5,345 nt of DNA from JBDTNK01 sp039933775 (GTDB lineage Bacteria > Chloroflexota > Limnocylindria > QHBO01), in contig JBDTNK010000102.1 of the NCBI GenBank assembly GCA_039933775.1, positions 1 to 5,345 of the forward strand, given 5' to 3'. The notes under the pieces were generated by a model that searched no databases, was not told where the DNA came from, and saw only the letters and a list, made by a program, of their open reading frames with translations. The position numbers and the translations under genes are program-made. Shown piece by piece: positions 1 to 4,949 of this stretch. Numbering within the stretch: the first letter of the stretch is position 1; the number at the start of each line of letters is the position of its first letter.

Positions 1-602
1 ACCGACCAGATGAGGTCCGGTGCGTTCTCGACCAGGAAGCGGTAGCGCTGCTCCGATGCATTGAGGCGTGCGATGAGCCGCGCATTCCAGATCGCGCCGG
101 CCGCGTGATCGGCCAGCGCACGCAGCAGCGCGATCTCCGCCTCGTCGAAGTCGTCGATGGTCGAGGTGTATGCGCCCAGCGCCCCCAGCGCTTCTCCCTC
201 GGCGATCAGCGGCGCGACGGCCATGGAGCGCATGTTCGCGACGCTCACGATGCGATCCGCCACCGGCGAGTGAGTGAAGCTGCGGTCGCGACGATAGTCG
301 GTGGTGGTCACCACCTCGGCGCGCTCGATGGCGGTGCCGAAGAGCCCGTGCCCGAGCGGCATGCTGAGGCTGCGTACCAGCTCGCGCGCCTCCGCGTTGC
401 GGATCCCCGCATCCACGCCGAAGTGGAGCGTCTGCGCCTCGCGGTCGACCAGGTACACCATCGCGCCGTCCGCCTTGAGCAGGCGCGCCGCCTCGTCCAC
501 GGCGTGCTGAAGCAGACGTCGCGTGCCGTCGTCGAGGTCATGACTCCCCGCGGCCGCGAGATCGTCGAGGCTTCTCGGATCCTTCGAGATCACACCGGTC
601 AT
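1..602 (-). CDS. GAF-PAS sensor protein (probable two-component sensor kinase), N-terminal part
   Basis: The gene reads leftwards off the window edge; 200 codons are visible. Residues about 25-165 form a GAF domain (it reads LLQHAVDEAARLLKADGAMV, then a strand with YLVDREAQTLHFG, and later MRSMAVAPLIAEGEALGALG). A PAS domain starts near residue 182 with SEQRYRFLVENAPDLIWS, a standard PAS opening. Family knowledge: GAF-PAS proteins of this kind are usually soluble sensor histidine kinases, with HisKA or HisKA_3 plus HATPase domains after the PAS domain. That part is not visible, so a diguanylate cyclase or phosphatase output is possible. The ATG at 602-600 is the first start after an in-frame stop at 668-666, with no alternative ATG, GTG or TTG between. 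No Shine-Dalgarno site is evident; a TACCAT hexamer lies 8 bases upstream. No signal peptide or membrane segment is seen, so a cytoplasmic protein is inferred. The NarL-type regulator at 1870-2550 on the same strand is a possible partner. Confidence 0.85.
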   Translation of the reverse strand, partial: MTGVISKDPRSLDDLAAAGSHDLDDGTRRLLQHAVDEAARLLKADGAMVYLVDREAQTLHFGVDAGIRNAEARELVRSLSMPLGHGLFGTAIERAEVVTTTDYRRDRSFTHSPVADRIVSVANMRSMAVAPLIAEGEALGALGAYTSTIDDFDEAEIALLRALADHAAGAIWNARLIARLNASEQRYRFLVENAPDLIWS

Positions 603-610
603 CGCACGGC

Positions 611-616
611 ATGGTA
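611..616 (-). promoter_or_regulatory. -10-like box (TACCAT) just before the sensor gene
   Basis: On the minus strand TACCAT fits the TANNNT form of a sigma-70 -10 element and ends 8 bases before the ATG at 602. Transcription would then begin at or next to the start codon, giving a leaderless mRNA. No convincing -35 element is seen. The same hexamer precedes the ABC-F gene at 5212-5217. This is inference from position and sequence only. Confidence 0.35.
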
Positions 617-645
617 TCGCGCCGTGGAAGACGCGTCGGACGGCG

Positions 646-822
646 ATGTGGCCATGGCGCCTACGTCATTGGGCCGAGCCGCGGCATCGGCCTGAAAGCC
701 CCCGTCGTCTGCATCCGCTGCCCGATGGGCTGGCGTGGCTGCGCACCTACCTTCGTGACATCGAAACCAACGCGACGCCTGCTGAGCGGCGCTCGATGAA
801 CGAATGGAGGACCCCGAAGTGA
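646..822 (+). CDS. possible 58-residue small ORF overlapping the next gene by GTGA
   Basis: An open frame from ATG 646 to TGA 820-822 would encode 58 residues; no family is recognised. Its C-terminal half reads like a soluble helical peptide (PDGLAWLRTYLRDIETNATP, then AERRSMNEWRTPK). Its stop overlaps the GTG start of the membrane protein as GTGA, a geometry typical of translationally coupled genes. From 721 to the stop about 79% of codons end in G or C, mildly above codon positions 1 and 2. Against it: the start has only a poor ribosome-binding site, the first third is arginine- and tryptophan-rich and unconvincing, and the frame stays open upstream through the antisense of the sensor gene. 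A shorter start at ATG 796 (MNEWRTPK) would act as a mini-leader. It may be chance. Confidence 0.25.
   Translation: MWPWRLRHWAEPRHRPESPRRLHPLPDGLAWLRTYLRDIETNATPAERRSMNEWRTPK
806..810 (+). promoter_or_regulatory. Shine-Dalgarno site GGAGG for the membrane protein
   Basis: GGAGG lies 8 bases before the GTG at 819, which is ideal spacing. The in-frame ATG at 804 would include this site inside its own coding region and has no site of its own. This decides in favour of the GTG start. Confidence 0.7.
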
Positions 823-1256
823 CCAAGCTCCTGCAGAACCGAGCGACCGGCGTCGTGCTGACCCTGGCCATCGTCGCGCTGGCGATGACCACGAGCATCA
901 TCCACTTCCGCCTCGGCGGTCTGCTCTTCACGCTCAACTCGATCGGCTATGCCGGCCTGGTCGTGCTGTACGTCATCGGTGCGATCGCCCCGTCTGCGCT
1001 CGTCGAGCGCTTCAGCTGGTTCCCCCGACTGGCGCTTCCCGGCTTCGCGGCAATGACAATCGCCGGGTACCTGGTCGTGGGCCCCTACTTCACCCTCGGC
1101 TGGATCACCAAGGGCGTCGAGGTCGCGCTTATCACCCTCGTCGCGCTGGATGTCGTCCGCGTCTACGGCAGCCCGTTCGGCCTCGTTCGCACCGCGTGGA
1201 CGTCAGTCTTCGGGACCAGCGAGAGCAGCGAGCGCGGCACCACCGCCACCGCCTGA
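819..1256 (+). CDS. small four-helix integral membrane protein, unknown function
   Basis: The 145-residue product has four hydrophobic stretches long enough to span the membrane: about residues 11-30 (GVVLTLAIVALAMTTSIIHF), 34-57, 71-91 and 97-115. A short polar tail follows, rich in Ser, Glu and Thr (SESSERGTTATA). The first seven residues are polar and no cleavable signal peptide is evident. I recognise no catalytic motif or family; a few charged residues sit at or inside the predicted helices (His29, Arg31, Glu101, Asp111, Arg114). The GTG start at 819 is chosen because of the GGAGG at 806-810; starting at ATG 804 would add MEDPE. The gene appears to be transcribed alone: a strong hairpin follows 24 bases after the stop and the upstream annotated gene is divergent. 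It is the only gene in the window with a clear ribosome-binding site. Confidence 0.8.
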   Translation: MTKLLQNRATGVVLTLAIVALAMTTSIIHFRLGGLLFTLNSIGYAGLVVLYVIGAIAPSALVERFSWFPRLALPGFAAMTIAGYLVVGPYFTLGWITKGVEVALITLVALDVVRVYGSPFGLVRTAWTSVFGTSESSERGTTATA

Positions 1257-1279
1257 CAGCCCTCTCCCAGCGACCGATT

Positions 1280-1304
1280 GCCGGAGCCCCTCGTGGGCTC
1301 CGGC
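1280..1304 (+). terminator. intrinsic-terminator-like hairpin after the membrane protein
   Basis: A perfect 10-bp stem (GCCGGAGCCC with GGGCTCCGGC) closes a 5-base loop, CTCGT. It begins 24 bases after the stop at 1256. No T-run follows, as is common for hairpins in GC-rich genomes, so termination is inferred from the stem and position. Confidence 0.6.
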
Positions 1305-1390
1305 CTCGTCGTGTCTGATCGGTACCGTGCGACGGGGAGCGAGGGCTGCGAGCGGCTTGCGCGTGGGCCTCGGCGTCCGAACTTCCCCAC

Positions 1391-1517
1391 CGTGATTCAC
1401 CGGGTGCATCAGATCGCGCCGATTGCTGGCCACCCGCGCGCCGTGAACCCACTGGGTGGTTCAAATCGCGCAGGGCGGCGTCCAGGCGCGTGATCTGAAC
1501 CACCCAGTTGAATCAGG
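1391..1517 (+). repeat. composite palindromic-repeat module, copy 1 (BIME/MITE-like)
   Basis: Three roughly 30-bp repeats lie at 1391-1419 (forward), 1442-1471 (forward) and 1486-1517 (reverse), separated by 22 and 14 bases. They share the core CTGGGTG followed by GTTCA or CATCA and then a GATCGCGC-like end. The outer two repeats face each other, so the module has inverted ends about 30 bp long. The whole module, spacers included, matches the reverse complement of 3809-3936 at about 101 of 128 columns in my hand alignment; the best-kept stretches are around 1434-1448 and 1486-1510. No transposase is nearby. Such elements are usually non-autonomous and moved by enzymes encoded elsewhere (RAYT-type or DDE transposases), which is inference here. 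Confidence 0.8.
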
Positions 1518-1785
1518 AGTGCCCGCGCTCACCGCGCTCACCGCGCTCGAAGCGAGTTCCGAAGTTCTTTGGCGTGCGGCGCCGGACGGCTGGCGCTCGG
1601 AAGCTTCCTTGCGAAGAAGTCGGGCGCCACTGCTCCGATGTGTGCCCTCGCGCCAGATCTGGTGGGCGATCTACCGCCGGGTGACCGAAACGGCCGGTGG
1701 GAGGCGGCTCGTCGGAGGTTCCGGTCGCCACGAGACATGAACATCCGGAGAGGATCGCTTTATGGGGCCGTGCGGCACTCCCGAG

Positions 1786-1816
1786 CGCGGTTTCAACCAC
1801 CGGATGATTGAAACGG
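1786..1816 (-). repeat. probable divergent single copy of the palindromic repeat
   Basis: On the plus strand, GCGCGG followed by TTTCAACCACC lines up with GCGCGTGATCTGAACCACC in the third repeat of the left module (9 of 11 positions across the TTTCAACCACC part). The segment also forms its own hairpin: GTTTCAA (1790-1796) pairs perfectly with TTGAAAC (1808-1814) around an 11-base loop. It lies 54 bases beyond the response regulator's stop and could help end that transcript. Confidence 0.4.
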
Positions 1817-1850
1817 GCGAACCGGCGACCGAGGCAGGACGAGGCCCGAA

Positions 1851-1862
1851 CCGCCGAAGCGG
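1851..1862 (-). terminator. short CCGC-TTCG-GCGG hairpin after the response regulator
   Basis: On the minus strand CCGC and GCGG pair around a TTCG loop, an especially stable tetraloop context. The hairpin begins 7 bases past the regulator's stop codon (1872-1870). The stem is only 4 bp and no T-run follows, so a terminator or mRNA 3'-end stabiliser is a guess from location. Confidence 0.35.
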
Positions 1863-1869
1863 GCGCCGC

Positions 1870-2550
1870 CTACGATCCCGAGGAGTCGATCAGCTTGTGC
1901 TCCACCGCCCAGAGCGCGGCCTGGGTGCGCGAGGCGAGACCCAGCTTGCCCAGGATGTTCGAGACGTGGGTGCGGGCGGTGCGCTCGGTGATCGTCAGGG
2001 AGTAGGCGATCTCCTTGTTCGAGGCGCCCTTGCCGAGCTGCGCAAGGACCTCCTTCTCACGCGGGGTGAGCTCCTCGACCGGCTCGTTGCCGGCGCGCTT
2101 GTTGCGAATGCGCTGCGTGAGCATGCGTGCCACCGCCGGATCGAGGTGCACCTCGCCGGCGTAGGCCGCACGGATGGCGCTTGCCACCTCCTCGGCCTCG
2201 GCGTCCTTGAGCAGGTAGCCCGATGCCCCCGCCTCGAGCGCGGCGGTCACCTTCTCCTCCTCGATGAAGCTCGTCACGGCGACGATCTCGATCTCGGGGT
2301 GATCGGCCTTGATGCGCGCGATGGCGGTGAGGCCGTCCATCTCGGGCATGAGCAGGTCCATCAGGATCACATCGGGCTGCAGGCGATCGGCCGCCGCGAC
2401 GGCCTGCGAGCCGTTCTCGGCCTCGCCCACGACCTCCATGTCGCGCAGCAGCTCGAGGAAGCCGCGCAGGCCGCGCCGCACGACACCGTGGTCGTCGACG
2501 AGCATGACGCGGATCGGTGCCGTCTCGTCGGTCACGGTCTCATCGGTCAC
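1870..2550 (-). CDS. NarL/FixJ-family response regulator (receiver + LuxR-type HTH)
   Basis: The 226-residue product is a typical two-domain transcription regulator. The receiver domain spans about residues 12-130: acidic pocket Asp19-Asp20, phospho-acceptor Asp65 in ILMDLLMPEMDG, switch Thr93 in VAVTSF, and Lys115 in GYLLKDA. The LuxR/GerE helix-turn-helix spans about 160-222: LTPREKEVLAQLGKGASNKE, then TARTHVSNILGKLGLASRTQ. Family knowledge: phosphorylation by a partner kinase releases or dimerises the DNA-binding domain. The GTG at 2550 is chosen because GGAGG (2566-2562) lies 11 bases upstream, the receiver domain starts just after, and the length fits the family. A second GTG at 2535 is possible. 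The frame stays open upstream to 2883 through the C-terminal half of a cyclase domain, so a fused protein cannot be excluded. The GAF-PAS sensor at the left edge is a possible cognate kinase. Confidence 0.92.
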   Translation of the reverse strand: MTDETVTDETAPIRVMLVDDHGVVRRGLRGFLELLRDMEVVGEAENGSQAVAAADRLQPDVILMDLLMPEMDGLTAIARIKADHPEIEIVAVTSFIEEEKVTAALEAGASGYLLKDAEAEEVASAIRAAYAGEVHLDPAVARMLTQRIRNKRAGNEPVEELTPREKEVLAQLGKGASNKEIAYSLTITERTARTHVSNILGKLGLASRTQAALWAVEHKLIDSSGS

Positions 2551-3137
2551 GATCTGGTCTGCCTCCGTGCTGATGGATGATGCCGCACGTGGTGCCCCGA
2601 CAGTCGCCGCATCGCGCGCAGTATGAACGAGCTGGAACACGTGCTCGGGGTCGGCGAGGTCCTTCAGCAGCCGCGTCCCGAGGTCGCGCAGTCTGGCGCC
2701 GGCGGGCACATCGCAGCGCATCGCCTCCACCGTGATGCCGGAGAGCAGCGTCTCGCCGCCCATTGCCAGCGACTGCAGCCGCGCGGTGCGAAAGAGCGGC
2801 GGACCGAAGTAGCGATCGTCGCGCCGCTCGACCGCGCCGGTGAGCAGTGCGATGCGGACGCGCAGGCGCGCATCTCGCCCCACGTCGTGATGGCGTGCTC
2901 GCGTTGCAGCGCCACCGCCGTATCGACCGCTGCCGCCGCATCATCGAATGCCGCGTATGCGGCATCACCGATGCGCTCGAAGACCTGGCCGCCGCGCGCC
3001 GTCACCGCCGCCTCCAGCAGCTCGTGGTGCCGCGCAAGCGCATCGCCCGTGAGCTCGGGGAAGCGCTCGAGGAGGCGGGTGCCCTCGACATCGGTGAAGA
3101 GGAATGTGACGGTGGGTGAGCGGTTGGCCGTGGTCAC
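2551..3137 (-). pseudogene. class III adenylate/guanylate cyclase domain, frameshifted and degenerate
   Basis: From GTG 3137 the frame encodes the first half of a class III cyclase domain: PTVTFLFTDVEGTRLLERF (residues 8-26), then GGQVFERIGDAAYAAF (49-64), up to Trp86 at 2882-2880. The second half continues in another frame from about 2880: LRVRIALLTGAVERRDDRYF, then GPPLFRTARLQSLAMGGETL, ending with LRDLGTRLLKDLADPEHVFQ near 2630. The switch falls at a GGGG run (2881-2878 on the minus strand); one extra G would join the halves into a domain of normal length. Without it the first frame continues in nonsense to a stop near 2664. Both metal-binding Asp residues survive (Asp16, Asp58). However, the loop usually reading DIEGST reads DVEGT, one residue short, and the usual Asn of the NRAARL-like motif is Phe (LFRTARL). 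Activity is doubtful even if the frame is restored. A base-calling error in the run is an alternative to a true mutation. Confidence 0.75.
2562..2566 (-). promoter_or_regulatory. Shine-Dalgarno-like GGAGG before the regulator's GTG
   Basis: GGAGG on the minus strand ends 11 bases before the GTG at 2550. The spacing is longer than ideal but usable. It supports separate translation of the response regulator whether or not the upstream cyclase frame is intact. Confidence 0.45.
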
Positions 3138-3144
3138 GCCGCGA

Positions 3145-3150
3145 AGGATA
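3145..3150 (-). promoter_or_regulatory. -10-like box (TATCCT) before the cyclase start
   Basis: TATCCT on the minus strand ends 7 bases before GTG 3137, the position expected of a -10 element for a leaderless transcript. No clear -35 element is seen. It sits in the 60-base gap shared with the divergent tag gene. It also supports GTG 3137 over more upstream in-frame starts. Confidence 0.35.
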
Positions 3151-3184
3151 GCGCCGCTGCCCGCACGATTCGTCGCGCGTCGGG

Positions 3185-3190
3185 CATCAT
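3185..3190 (+). promoter_or_regulatory. -10-like box (CATCAT) before tag
   Basis: CATCAT keeps the A at position 2 and T at position 6 that matter most in a -10 element, and ends 7 bases before the GTG at 3198, the same spacing as at the divergent cyclase start. No Shine-Dalgarno site lies upstream of the GTG. This is a weak call on its own. Confidence 0.25.
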
Positions 3191-3197
3191 CGGTCTG

Positions 3198-3779
3198 GTG
3201 GAAGACGACCGCACCCGATGCGCCTGGGCGGGGATCGGCGATCCGGCCTACCTCGCGTACCACGACACCGAGTGGGGCGTGCCCATCCGCGATCCGCGAC
3301 GCCTCCTCGAGCTGCTGCTGCTCGAGGGCGCGCAGGCGGGGCTGGCCTGGATCACGATACTGCGCAAGCGCGACGCCTACCGCCGCGCCTTCTTCGGCTT
3401 CGACCCGGCCCGTCTTGCGGCAGCGACCGATGCCGACCGCGCGCGCTGGATTGCCGATGCCGGGATCGTACGGAATCGGGCCAAGATCGAGGCCTTCATC
3501 GGTAATGGGCGAGCGTGGTTGGCGCTAGACGATCCGGCCGGCCTGCTCTGGTCATTCGTGAAGGGCACGCCGAGCCAGAACGCATGGGCTTCCATGACCG
3601 ATGTCCCCTCCCAGACCGATGCCTCCGCCGCCATGTCCGTGGAGCTCCGGCGGCTGGGCTTCCGCTTCGTCGGCCCGACGATCTGCTATGCCTTCATGCA
3701 GTCGGCGGGGATGGTGAACGACCACGTCACCTCCTGCTTCCGCCACGCGGAGGTCGCGGCACTCTCGGGGGCCGCCTGA
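3198..3779 (+). CDS. tag: 3-methyladenine-DNA glycosylase I (TAG)
   Basis: This enzyme excises 3-methyladenine from alkylated DNA, starting base-excision repair in the cytoplasm. The 193-residue product is close to the E. coli Tag length (187). The four zinc-binding residues of the family are present: Cys8 in RCAW, His22 in YHDTEWG, and His176 and Cys180 in VNDHVTSCFRH. The active-site stretch LLLEGAQAGLAWITILRKR (residues 41-59) carries Glu44 and Trp52, corresponding to the E. coli base-recognition Glu38 and Trp46. GIVRNRAKIEAFIGNGRA and RFVGPTICYAFMQSAGMVND are also family hallmarks. The GTG at 3198 places the first zinc Cys at residue 8 and is the most plausible start, though it has no Shine-Dalgarno site. 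The gene is divergent from the cyclase remnant and is followed 29 bases later by the right-hand repeat module. All key residues are intact, so it is probably functional. Confidence 0.95.
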   Translation: MEDDRTRCAWAGIGDPAYLAYHDTEWGVPIRDPRRLLELLLLEGAQAGLAWITILRKRDAYRRAFFGFDPARLAAATDADRARWIADAGIVRNRAKIEAFIGNGRAWLALDDPAGLLWSFVKGTPSQNAWASMTDVPSQTDASAAMSVELRRLGFRFVGPTICYAFMQSAGMVNDHVTSCFRHAEVAALSGAA

Positions 3780-3808
3780 GACGCGTCGATCGCGCCCGTC
3801 ACCGCTCC

Positions 3809-3936
3809 CGTGATTCCACTGGGTGGTTCAAATCACGCGCCTCGGTGCCGCCTCGCGCGTTCTGATGCACCCAGTTGGTTCACGGCACGCGGGTGGAGCC
3901 TCATCCGCGCGATCTGAACCACCCTGCGGAATCGCG
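3809..3936 (-). repeat. composite palindromic-repeat module, copy 2, inverted
   Basis: Read on the minus strand this has the same order as the left module: forward (3936-3906), forward (3886-3854), reverse (3840-3809), with spacers of 19 and 13 bases. The spacers match the left copy too, for example ACCCGCG-GCCGTGAAC with one varying base. The repeat at 3810-3836 makes the cleanest hairpin of the set: GTGATT pairs with AATCAC, and inside it CCAC-TGG-GTGG pairs with an unpaired TTCA on one side. It fills most of the tag-thrB gap, starting 29 bases after the tag stop and ending 56 bases before thrB. It may also act as a transcript end for tag. Confidence 0.8.
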
Positions 3937-3979
3937 CCCTGGGCGCTCGGTTGACCGTCGCGCGGGGCACGCGACCGGC

Positions 3980-3985
3980 CATACT
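3980..3985 (+). promoter_or_regulatory. -10-like box (CATACT) before thrB
   Basis: CATACT ends 7 bases before the GTG at 3993. A TTGACC at 3951-3956 resembles a -35 element, but the 23-base gap is too long for a standard promoter. The placement again fits a leaderless transcript. No threonine leader peptide or attenuator is seen upstream. Confidence 0.3.
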
Positions 3986-3992
3986 CCGCTCC

Positions 3993-4922
3993 GTGCCAGC
4001 CCTCGCAACGGTCGACGTCCCGGCGAGCAGCGCGAACCTGGGAAGTGGCTATGACTGCTTCGCCGCCGCGCTCAGCCTGAAGCTGCGCGCCGAGCTATTC
4101 GAGGGCGACGAGCCGGGCATCGTGCTCGAGGCGCACGGCGAGGGCGCCACCAGCATCGGGCCATCCGACGACAACCTCGTCGTCCGCTCCTTTCGCGACG
4201 GGCTGAAGGCTGCGCACGGGCCCGCCGGCGGACATGGCGCGTGGCGGATCGACGTCCGCAGCATGGTGCCCTCGGCGCGCGGGCTCGGCAGCTCGGCAGC
4301 AGCGATCGTGGCGGGACTGTTGCTGGGCATCGCGGCAGGCCGCCGCAACCCCGAGCCGGACGAGGTTTTGGCGCTCGCTTCGCGCCTCGAGGGCCATCCG
4401 GACAACGTCGCGGCGGCGCTGTACGGCGGCATCACGCTGGCGGTGACCGATGACGGCGTGCCTCTGACCCTGCGCCGCTTCCGCGTCCCGGAGGCGTGGA
4501 TCCCGGTCATCTTCGTGCCGCAGGCGGAGAGCCGCACCGCCGAGATGCGCGACGCGCTGCCACTCGCCGTCCCGCACCACGAGGCGGCGGCGGCCGCGGC
4601 GCGCGCTGCCCTACTGGCGACCGCGGTGATCACCAGCGACGCGGGGCTGCTGCGCGTGGCGATGGATGATCGGCTGCACCAGCCGTTCCGCTTGCCGCGC
4701 CTGCCCGGGACACAGCGCCTGATCGACATGGCCTATGACCACGGGGCGGCGGGTGCGTGCCTATCGGGCGCCGGGCCCAGCGTCCTCGCCATCTGCGACT
4801 CGCCGCTGACCGCGCACGCCGTCGAGAAGGCCTGGGCCGTGGCGCCGATCCCCGGCATGGCGGCGCGGCTGCGCTTCGACACCGCGGGCGCGCGACTTCA
4901 GACTCCGGACGAACCCGGGTGA
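3993..4922 (+). CDS. thrB: homoserine kinase (GHMP kinase family)
   Basis: ThrB phosphorylates L-homoserine with ATP to O-phosphohomoserine, the substrate of threonine synthase. The 309-residue product has the GHMP kinase motifs in order: motif 1 PASSANLGSGYD (residues 10-21), the ATP-binding glycine/serine loop PSARGLGSSAAA (93-104), EGHPDNVAAALYGG (133-146), a region DRLHQPFR (226-233) typical of ThrB, and the C-terminal motif GACLSGAGPSVLAI (254-267). These separate it from other GHMP kinases with fair certainty. The GTG at 3993 is chosen because the family starts about 8-10 residues before motif 1; a TTG at 3951 would add 14 residues unlike the family and has no ribosome-binding site. No hom or thrC gene is adjacent, so it appears to stand alone. 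It is flanked by the repeat module upstream and a 153-bp palindrome 27 bases downstream. Confidence 0.93.
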   Translation: MPALATVDVPASSANLGSGYDCFAAALSLKLRAELFEGDEPGIVLEAHGEGATSIGPSDDNLVVRSFRDGLKAAHGPAGGHGAWRIDVRSMVPSARGLGSSAAAIVAGLLLGIAAGRRNPEPDEVLALASRLEGHPDNVAAALYGGITLAVTDDGVPLTLRRFRVPEAWIPVIFVPQAESRTAEMRDALPLAVPHHEAAAAAARAALLATAVITSDAGLLRVAMDDRLHQPFRLPRLPGTQRLIDMAYDHGAAGACLSGAGPSVLAICDSPLTAHAVEKAWAVAPIPGMAARLRFDTAGARLQTPDEPG

Positions 4923-4949
4923 TTGCGCACCCCGGCGCGATCCTGGTGT

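Larger units (their letters stand above)
1518..1869. other. gene-poor stretch with a structured inverted repeat; no convincing gene
   Basis: Open frames exist on both strands, but none resembles a known protein and those on the left run through the repeat module. Visible structure: three tandem copies of the 9-mer CCGCGCTCA (1523-1549, last base of the third copy changed); an inverted repeat with arms 1680-1691 and 1718-1729 (10 Watson-Crick pairs, one G-T pair, one mismatch) that encloses a smaller GCCG/CGGC stem; a repeat-like hairpin at 1786-1816; and a UUCG-type hairpin on the minus strand next to the regulator's stop. A small RNA is possible, but no known RNA family is recognised. Confidence 0.5.

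Noticed and set aside
105..695. Plus-strand open frame of 196 codons
   Set aside because: It is the antisense of the GAF-PAS gene; the minus-strand frame gives clear domain sequence and this one does not.
1391..1517. A short CRISPR-like array (30-bp repeats with spacers of 22 and 14 bases)
   Set aside because: The repeats are imperfect and not all in one orientation, the spacers are too short and unequal, and the spacers themselves match those in the second module. No cas genes are present.
1456..1740. Plus-strand frame of 94 codons starting within the left repeat module
   Set aside because: It begins inside the repeat, has no ribosome-binding site, and its product is unlike any protein I know.
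1762..2580. Long plus-strand open frame (272 codons) with a good GGAGAGG site 9 bases before its ATG
   Set aside because: It lies almost wholly antisense to the response regulator, whose domains are unmistakable. Its product is a low-complexity, His/Arg/Leu-rich sequence with no recognisable family, as expected from the mirror of a high-GC gene.
2876..2884. Programmed -1 ribosomal frameshift joining the cyclase halves
   Set aside because: The GGGG run does not form an X-XXY-YYZ slippery heptamer in the zero frame (ACG TGG GGC), and I see no strong downstream stem. A mutation or base-calling error is simpler.
2623..3528. Plus-strand open frame of 301 codons over the cyclase and tag regions
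   Set aside because: It runs antisense to the cyclase and out of frame with tag, and its product is Arg/Ser/Ala-rich with no family.
3951..3992. Upstream TTG start for thrB adding 14 residues
   Set aside because: The extra residues do not fit the family N-terminus, there is no ribosome-binding site, and a -10-like box sits inside the stretch.
3937..3992. Threonine attenuator or riboswitch upstream of thrB
   Set aside because: Only 56 bases separate the repeat module from the start. They hold no Thr-rich leader peptide and no terminator/antiterminator pair.
4049..4729. Minus-strand open frame of 226 codons across thrB
   Set aside because: It is the antisense shadow of homoserine kinase, which has all its motifs on the plus strand.
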